Shown here in pieces: positions 58,241 through 64,000 of a stretch of DNA of 64,000 nt. The DNA is from Ornatilinea apprima (GTDB taxonomy: Bacteria; Chloroflexota; Anaerolineae; Anaerolineales; Anaerolineaceae), in assembly GCF_001306115.1 (NCBI RefSeq), contig NZ_LGCL01000016.1, positions 248,001-312,000 on the forward strand. The letters are read 5' to 3'. Made by a program: the position numbers and the translations under genes. A model generated the notes under the pieces. The model was not told the origin of the DNA and did not search any database. It saw nothing but the letters and a program-made list of their open reading frames with translations. Numbering within the stretch: the first letter of the stretch is position 1; the number at the start of each line of letters is the position of its first letter.

Positions 58241-59578
58241 ATGATTCCTTCCGAAATAAGAAAAGAAGCGTCACATCACCTACAAAATTTGATTCGTGTC
58301 AATACAAGCAATCCGCCTGGCAACGAAATGCAGGCCGTCAATTACCTGGCAGCCATTGCCCGCGAGAATGAACTTGATTATGAGGTGTTTGAGACTTTTC
58401 CTGGACGCGGGAATATCCTCATCAAATTATTGAGTCATCCATCAGAAAAACCGCCTTTGGTGATGATTTCTCACCTTGATGTCGTTCCCGCGAACCCTGA
58501 ACAATGGAGTATTGATCCATTTGCTGGTTTGGAGCAAAATGGGATAATTTGGGGTAGGGGGGCCATTGATGCCAAACAATTAACCGTAATGCAGTTGATG
58601 GTTCTGTTATTAATCAAACGGCGGAAATTCTCTCCGAATCGAGATATCTATTTATTGGCAACAGCCGATGAAGAGACTGGTAGTCGTTTGGGCATGATGA
58701 CCATGATTGAACGCGTGCCGCATATATTTCGAAACGCGGATGTGATCAGCGAGGGTGGGGGATTTCCAATATCGGTGGGCAGTAAGGTGTTTTACCTGTG
58801 CGAAACAGGGCAGAAGGGGAGCGCCACACTGCGGTTTGCTTTCCCCAAAACGCCGCATTCAAATCCTTATCTTCCCGATAATGATCCAATTCTTGCGTGC
58901 AGCCAACTGATTCTTAAACTACGAGACTTCCATTGGCCGGGCAAATTACCTGAGACTACTCATTATCTGATTGATCAGCTAAGCGCGGCATGCAAAATTC
59001 CCACTTCTTTAGCCTTGATGGACCGGTTAAACCAAATTGGAAAAACAGTTAGTCCGGCTTTATTGAACTTGCTCACTGCCATGACCCGCAACACGATCAC
59101 AGCCACCGTTTGGAGTGGTGGTAAACAAAATAGAAATATCAAGTATGCGACTGAATTGCTGGTTGATGTGCGAACTTTACCTGGTGTGGATCGGTCTCAA
59201 CTGGAATCCGTCATTTCCGATCTCACAACCGAATTACCCGTTGAAGTAGAAATTACCCGGTTTAATCCCGGTTATGAGTCAAGTTTTACAAGCGCCTTGT
59301 TTACCTCAATGTCGGATGCGATTAAGAACCGTTTTCCGGCGGCGGATGTTGTGCCGTTTATTGCGACTGGCGCCAGTGATGGCCGTTTTCTGCAAAATTT
59401 CAATGCAAATGTCAGTGGATTCTCCCCAGTTCTGATTGAAGATATGACCTTTGAAAAAGCGGTGTCCATGGTTCACGGTGTTGATGAAAGAATTTCTGTC
59501 GAATCCTTGTTATTTGGAATCGAAGTGCTCTACGATGCAGTTACCAAAAGCTGCCAGGAGAAAATCTATGTCCAATAG
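58241..59578 (+). CDS. M20 family metallopeptidase (copy 1)
   Basis: The 445-residue zinc amino- or carboxypeptidase has MISHLDVVPANPEQW (His ligand and Asp), IIWGRGAIDAKQ (bridging Asp), ATADEETGS (catalytic Glu-Glu), VISEGGGFP (ligand) and VVPFIATGASDGRFL. The dimerisation domain lies between about residues 195 and 310. It forms a unit with the following M24 gene (11-base overlap) and probably degrades imported peptides. Its ribosome site is weak. A similar enzyme is encoded at 60784. Confidence 0.92.
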   Translation: MIPSEIRKEASHHLQNLIRVNTSNPPGNEMQAVNYLAAIARENELDYEVFETFPGRGNILIKLLSHPSEKPPLVMISHLDVVPANPEQWSIDPFAGLEQNGIIWGRGAIDAKQLTVMQLMVLLLIKRRKFSPNRDIYLLATADEETGSRLGMMTMIERVPHIFRNADVISEGGGFPISVGSKVFYLCETGQKGSATLRFAFPKTPHSNPYLPDNDPILACSQLILKLRDFHWPGKLPETTHYLIDQLSAACKIPTSLALMDRLNQIGKTVSPALLNLLTAMTRNTITATVWSGGKQNRNIKYATELLVDVRTLPGVDRSQLESVISDLTTELPVEVEITRFNPGYESSFTSALFTSMSDAIKNRFPAADVVPFIATGASDGRFLQNFNANVSGFSPVLIEDMTFEKAVSMVHGVDERISVESLLFGIEVLYDAVTKSCQEKIYVQ

Positions 59579-60779
59579 TGAATATCAAGTTGCTCGAGAA
59601 AAAATTGAAACCGCCACCAACTATCTTCAGCAGAACCATGTTGATGCGTGGTTGATTTTAACAAGAGAAGGAAGTGATCCGGCCATGCCCCTGATGGTGG
59701 GGGTGCGATCCGTCCATGAAGCCGCAATATTTCTAAGAAAAGACGGCGACCATACGGTGTTGTGTTCACAATCAGACCGGGGGAATTATCAAAGCACCGG
59801 GTTGTTTCAGAACGTGCAAGTTTATGAAAAAGATTTTGAGGCCAATCTATCTGACGTATTGGCGCAAATGAATCCATCTCGGTTGATGTTGAATTTCTCA
59901 CAGACAGACCATCTTTCCGATGGACTCTCTCTGGGCCAATACATGATGCTTCAAAAGATCGTAGGGCCTGAAAAATTGGCTTCGATAGAAATATCCAGCG
60001 AGAATTTACAAAAACAATTACGTGGAATCAAATCCCCAACGGAGGTCGAGCGGCTTCAAAAAGCGATTGACATCACGATTGAGATTTACGATGAAGTTTT
60101 TTCGAAGCTGAAGTGTGGCCTATCCGAAAAAGAAATCTCCAACTTTTTCATTCAAGGGATGAAAAACCGGGGCGTTACCAATGGCATTGGTTCTGCTTAT
60201 GACCCGCCGATTGTTTGCCTTGTGCGCGCCGGCCTTGCTCACCGCCAACCGGGTGATGCCCGGGTTATTCCTGGTGATATTCTGATCATGGACTTTAGTG
60301 TGAAGTATCGTGATTATGTTTCTGACATCGCTCGCACCGTCTATTTTCTTAAAGAGGGTGAAACTCAAGCGCCAGCAGACATCCAACATGCCTTTGAAAC
60401 AGCGCATCGGGCAATCACAACGGTGATTGATTATATTGGACCAGGAAAAAAGGGCTGGCAGGTTGACCAGGTTGGCCGTCAGGTGATTGAAAATGGGGGT
60501 TTTCCAACCGTTCGCCATTCGGTTGGGCACCAGATTGGGCGTAATTGTCATGATGGGGGAGTAACCCTGGGTCCCCGTCGAGCCTATCCCCGGCCCGAGG
60601 TTGAGGGTGAGGTTCAGGTTGGTGAATTATACGCAATTGAACCCACCGTGATTCAAGACAATGGGTTACCCTGCATGCTGGTTGAAGAGAATATTCTGAT
60701 TACAGAATCAGGCGCTCGGATTCTCAGCCGCCGCCAGAATGAACTTGTCCTCATCCCCTTTAACTCGGAGGAATCCTGA
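59568..60779 (+). CDS. M24 family Xaa-Pro peptidase (copy 1)
   Basis: The protein is 403 residues from the ATG at 59568, which has AGGAG 7 bases upstream and overlaps the M20 gene end. The N-terminal creatinase-like domain begins about residue 10; the catalytic pita-bread fold has LIMDFSVKYRDYVSDIAR (two Asp ligands), SVGHQIGRNCHDGG (His), IEPTVI (Glu) and LVEENILIT (Glu). Such enzymes remove an N-terminal residue before proline, complementing the M20 peptidase. Confidence 0.92.
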   Translation: MSNSEYQVAREKIETATNYLQQNHVDAWLILTREGSDPAMPLMVGVRSVHEAAIFLRKDGDHTVLCSQSDRGNYQSTGLFQNVQVYEKDFEANLSDVLAQMNPSRLMLNFSQTDHLSDGLSLGQYMMLQKIVGPEKLASIEISSENLQKQLRGIKSPTEVERLQKAIDITIEIYDEVFSKLKCGLSEKEISNFFIQGMKNRGVTNGIGSAYDPPIVCLVRAGLAHRQPGDARVIPGDILIMDFSVKYRDYVSDIARTVYFLKEGETQAPADIQHAFETAHRAITTVIDYIGPGKKGWQVDQVGRQVIENGGFPTVRHSVGHQIGRNCHDGGVTLGPRRAYPRPEVEGEVQVGELYAIEPTVIQDNGLPCMLVEENILITESGARILSRRQNELVLIPFNSEES

Positions 60780-60783
60780 AGTG

Positions 60784-62064
60784 ATGGACCTATTTGATGC
60801 GGAATGGGAGCAGCAAGGAAAGGAGCTCTTTAGAGATCTAATCCAATTTGACAGCGTCAATCCGCCAGGAAATGAGGCTCCTGTTGCCAATTATCTGGCA
60901 AAAAGATTTGCCGAAGCCGGGATTACCTGCCAAATCCTGGAAAAATCAACTGGGCGGTGCAACCTGGTGGCGCGGCTTTCTTCTGAAAGCAAGCGCCCTC
61001 CAATTGCCCTGATTTCTCACCTGGATGTTGTCCCAGCCGATTCAGAACAATGGACCTATCCTCCTTTTTCTGCTACTGAGCGTGATGGCTTTATTTGGGG
61101 GCGCGGTACTCTGGACACAAAACAATTAACCGCCATGCAAGCGATGGCCTTCCTCGCTCTAAAAAAATATGAACTCAATCGCGATGTAATTTTCGTAGCC
61201 AGCGCCGATGAAGAAGCAGGAAGTCATTTTGGCATGGAGTGGTTGGTGAAAGAAATGCCAGATTTACAACATTCCGGGTTGATCATCAGCGAGGGTGGCG
61301 GGTTCCCGATTGTCTCCAATGGACGCACCTATATGCTGGTCGCCGCGGGAGAAAAAGGAGTGTGCCAGGTTACTTTACGAGCCGAGGGAGACACCGGCCA
61401 TGCTTCTTGTCCGCCTCTCAATCAGGCGATTTATCATCTGGCAGAGGCCTTGCGCCGCTTAACGACTCACCATTTTGAAGAAAAATATTCCCAACTTACT
61501 CGTCACTTCCTGATTGAGACGGGTCTCAATCCTTGCGAAAAACAGATGGATCGCTCGGTGCTTTCCTCTTTAATGCAGTACCAATTATCAGACACATTAA
61601 CCATCAATTATTTGCAGGTGGGTGACGCGACCAATGTGATTCCGAAACTCACCGAAGCCCAAATAGAGTTCCGTCTTTTACCGGGGACGAGCCGGGGAGA
61701 GATTGAACAATTACTGAATGAAAAGCTGGTTGATTTGCCGGTGCAATGGACGATAACGACTTTTGAGGAGGGGTATGAAAGTGATACCGACTCAGAAATC
61801 TTGCGTCTTTTTGAGGAGAATGCGCGGTTATTTGGATTCCAGGGCGACTTGCTTCCATTCTTGGCCCTGGGACGTACGGATGGACGTTTCTTATGCGCCG
61901 AAGGCGCATCCATTTTTGGGTTTTCGCCTGTTCTTCTGGATGACAGTTACGAAGAAGCCCTTAAACGTGTTCACAATAACGATGAGCGCATCAGTGATCA
62001 ATCTTTTCGTTTTGGGCTCAAGGTATTTGTGAAAAGCCTTTTAGACCTGTGCGTTGAAAAGTGA
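60784..62064 (+). CDS. M20 family metallopeptidase (copy 2)
   Basis: About 426 residues, with LISHLDVVPADSEQW, FIWGRGTLDTKQL, VASADEEAGSHFG, IISEGGGFP and GDTGHASCPP, where the His of the dimer domain is clearly kept. It is a diverged paralogue of the gene at 58241. The ATG at 60784 is preceded by GTG at 60781; the GGAGG site fits the GTG slightly better. It follows the first M24 gene by a few bases, so the peptidase pair has been duplicated as a block. Confidence 0.92.
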   Translation: MDLFDAEWEQQGKELFRDLIQFDSVNPPGNEAPVANYLAKRFAEAGITCQILEKSTGRCNLVARLSSESKRPPIALISHLDVVPADSEQWTYPPFSATERDGFIWGRGTLDTKQLTAMQAMAFLALKKYELNRDVIFVASADEEAGSHFGMEWLVKEMPDLQHSGLIISEGGGFPIVSNGRTYMLVAAGEKGVCQVTLRAEGDTGHASCPPLNQAIYHLAEALRRLTTHHFEEKYSQLTRHFLIETGLNPCEKQMDRSVLSSLMQYQLSDTLTINYLQVGDATNVIPKLTEAQIEFRLLPGTSRGEIEQLLNEKLVDLPVQWTITTFEEGYESDTDSEILRLFEENARLFGFQGDLLPFLALGRTDGRFLCAEGASIFGFSPVLLDDSYEEALKRVHNNDERISDQSFRFGLKVFVKSLLDLCVEK

Positions 62065-62072
62065 GATAGAAA

Positions 62073-63248
62073 ATGAAATATTCTGTGAACCAAGAAAAAA
62101 TGGATCAGGCTGCGAACTACTTAGCTCAGCATGGTATTGATGTGTGGATCATTTTAACCAGTGAAGGCAGCGACCCATGTTTGCCGCTGGTTACCGGTGT
62201 GCGGACCGTTGGGCCGGGCGCGTTTGTTTTAACCTCAAGCGGCCAGCGCTACGCGCTTTGCAGCAGTATTGATGCGCAAGATATTGAAGAGAGCGGATTA
62301 TTCACCGAAGTGATAAAATATCGAGAAAATTTAGCCCAACCGCTGCAGGCTCTGGTTGCTCAATATGCGCCGAAGAAAATCGCGCTGAATTATTCGCAAC
62401 AAGAGCACTTGTGTGATGGGCTGACGGTTGGTCGTTTTCGTTGGCTGCAAGAGACCCTCAAAGACTGCTTCTCTGGAGAATGGGTTTCTTCAGAACTGTT
62501 TCTAAAAGATCTTCGCAGCATAAAATCTCCTGAGGAAATTCGGCGTATTCAGAAAGCGGTAGATATTACTCTGGATATTTATGCTGAAGCATTTTCCCAG
62601 ATCAGACCTGGTTTGACCGAGAAACAAATTGGGCAGCTCTTTGTTCAAGCAATGGAAAAACGAGGCGTTGTAAACGGCCTGGATAAGCAGCTTTCCATGC
62701 CAATGGTGCTGAAAGGAAATATCGCTCATCGCGCGCCTTCCGATTGGGCCACTGAGCACGGTGATATGTTGATTATTGATTTCAGCGTGGACTATGAAGG
62801 TTATGTGTCGGATATCGCTCGAACAGCTTATTTTTTGAAACCCGGTGAAGTAGAAGCGCCTGCTGAAATGAAGTACGCGTTTGAATCGGCTTATGGCGCT
62901 ATTAGCCAGGGGTTTGAGGCTTTGAAGCCAGGCAAAGCTGGTTATGAGATCGATCGCGCTGCAAGAGATTATTTGCTCAGCCGGGGAATGCCTGAAATTT
63001 CACACGCCACCGGTCACCAGATCGGACGAGAGACCCATGATGGCGGAACTCTCTTAGGTCCTTTATGGGAACGATACGGTGAAGCCCCCCGCGGTCTGAT
63101 TGCTGAGAATATGGTATTTACTTTGGAGCCGACGATCTTACCTTCTGAGGGCCCTTTTATCCTGGTTGAAGAAAATGTGCTGGTTACCGCAACAGGCGCG
63201 AAATACCTCAGCCGCCGGCAGGAAAGTCTAATCCTGATCCAGCCATAA
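62073..63248 (+). CDS. M24 family Xaa-Pro peptidase (copy 2)
   Basis: This 391-residue paralogue of the gene at 59568 shares NYLAQHGIDVWIILTSEGSD with its NYLQQNHVDAWLILTREGSD. Metal ligands are in IIDFSVDYEGYVSDIARTAY, HATGHQIGRETHDGG, LEPTIL and LVEENVLVT. Eight bases separate it from the second M20 gene. It is the fourth peptidase in a row in this operon. Confidence 0.92.
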   Translation: MKYSVNQEKMDQAANYLAQHGIDVWIILTSEGSDPCLPLVTGVRTVGPGAFVLTSSGQRYALCSSIDAQDIEESGLFTEVIKYRENLAQPLQALVAQYAPKKIALNYSQQEHLCDGLTVGRFRWLQETLKDCFSGEWVSSELFLKDLRSIKSPEEIRRIQKAVDITLDIYAEAFSQIRPGLTEKQIGQLFVQAMEKRGVVNGLDKQLSMPMVLKGNIAHRAPSDWATEHGDMLIIDFSVDYEGYVSDIARTAYFLKPGEVEAPAEMKYAFESAYGAISQGFEALKPGKAGYEIDRAARDYLLSRGMPEISHATGHQIGRETHDGGTLLGPLWERYGEAPRGLIAENMVFTLEPTILPSEGPFILVEENVLVTATGAKYLSRRQESLILIQP

Positions 63249-63285
63249 AGCTCTCCAGTTTTGTTGAGAAGGAGAATGACAATCG

Positions 63286-64000
63286 ATGAGATCTTACATC
63301 CTTAAGCGTTTATTGCAAGCAATCCCCATTCTGATTGGTATTACCCTGCTGACTTTCATGATCATGCAGCTTGCCCCTGGCAACCCAATGCAGACCATGA
63401 TCAATCCGCGCATATCTCCTGAAGAACTGGCCCGCGCTGAACAGCGATTAGGGCTGGATAAACCGTTGATTGTGCAGTATTTCAACTGGTTGAATGAAAT
63501 CTTTAAGGGAAATTTGGGCTATACCGTCAAAACAGGTCAACCTGTCGGAAAACTGATTATGGAACGGCTGCCGGCGACACTGCTGCTGACAGGGACCGCG
63601 TTTATCTTATCCTTCATGATCGGAATTCCTTTAGGGGTGTTCTCAGCCACGCATAAATACTCTCCTTCAGATTATGTGCTCACCGTTTTTGCCTTTATCG
63701 GAATCTCCATCCCGTCTTTCTTCTTTGGCATCGCTCTGATTTATATTTTGGGGGTCAAGCTTTCGTGGCTGCCTACGTCTGGCATGGTCACCATTAATAT
63801 GGCCGGAACTGAATTTGAACTATTCATTGATCGGGTGAAGCACCTGATCATGCCTGCTTTTGTGCTGGCGCTGCCTCAAATGGCGACTGTCATGCGTTTC
63901 ACGCGTTCCAGTATGATCGAAGTCATGACCCATGATTATATCCGCACCGCCCGATCAAAGGGGTTAAGTAATCAAGCTGTCCGTTTCAAACATGCTTTGC
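63286..64000 (+). CDS. Peptide ABC transporter permease, DppB-like (partial, cut by window end)
   Basis: The first 238 residues are present. It opens SYILKRLLQAIPILIGITLL and continues PGNPMQTMINPRISPEEL, the family 5 permease N-terminus, with FRHAL-type EAA-loop region beginning near the window end (DYIRTARSKGLSNQAVRFKHAL). Several membrane helices are visible. It belongs with the peptide-binding lipoprotein at 56341; the other permease and ATPases should follow outside the window. Confidence 0.92.
   Translation, partial: MRSYILKRLLQAIPILIGITLLTFMIMQLAPGNPMQTMINPRISPEELARAEQRLGLDKPLIVQYFNWLNEIFKGNLGYTVKTGQPVGKLIMERLPATLLLTGTAFILSFMIGIPLGVFSATHKYSPSDYVLTVFAFIGISIPSFFFGIALIYILGVKLSWLPTSGMVTINMAGTEFELFIDRVKHLIMPAFVLALPQMATVMRFTRSSMIEVMTHDYIRTARSKGLSNQAVRFKHAL

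Noticed and set aside
1-64000. Insertion sequences, prophage, tRNA or rRNA genes
   Set aside because: None was recognised. No transposase, integrase or clear tRNA-like fold was seen in the intergenic gaps I read.

Overview
The window looks like a chromosomal segment of an anaerobic Chloroflexota bacterium, most likely Anaerolineae. That placement is inferred from gene content: MalT-like LuxR regulators, a fused PyrF-PyrE, BMP-type nucleoside uptake, an ORP-like Mrp/NifX cluster, a DpsL-like ferritin and many Fe-S proteins. No rRNA or tRNA gene, insertion sequence or prophage was seen, so the placement is not proven.

Region 1 (1-20553) is a complete type I-C CRISPR-Cas locus read right to left on the minus strand. 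The order is WYL regulator, cas3, cas5c, cas8c, cas7c, cas4, cas1, cas2, a leader with a good promoter, then one array of 173 repeats and 172 spacers (122-11692). The array records repeated contact with related phages. I found identical, one-mismatch, overlapping, opposite-strand and synonymously diverged spacer pairs. One overlapping pair shows a TTC PAM directly.

Region 2 (20554-30380, plus strand) holds a large secreted nuclease with lamin-tail and ExeM-like domains, a 909-residue MalT-like regulator and a MacB/FtsX-type ABC exporter. Region 3 (30444-38940) has a BMP-type nucleoside uptake operon on the minus strand, a sugar-phosphate isomerase and a membrane-anchored LuxR regulator on the plus strand, then a flavodoxin and an MFS transporter.

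Region 4 (39153-46895) contains a DUF4432 sugar-binding protein, a PadR/DUF5320 pair and, divergent from it, a cluster resembling the orange-protein (ORP) system of Desulfovibrio: an HTH-cupin-NifX fusion, a second NifX protein, two ferredoxin-containing MinD/Mrp ATPases, a MIP18/PaaD-like protein, a radical SAM enzyme and a ferredoxin with an N-terminal helix-turn-helix. Region 5 (46957-49654) has an epimerase, a ferritin-like protein and a Tat-exported flavodoxin.

Region 6 (49757-54994, minus strand) is a nearly complete pyrimidine biosynthesis operon, pyrC-pyrB-pyrFE-pyrD-pyrK, with a promoter before pyrC and a terminator-like hairpin between pyrC and pyrB. Region 7 (55160-64000) has a Crp/Fnr regulator divergent from a peptide-utilisation operon: a peptide-binding lipoprotein, alternating M20 and M24 peptidases duplicated in tandem, and a DppB-like permease cut by the window end.
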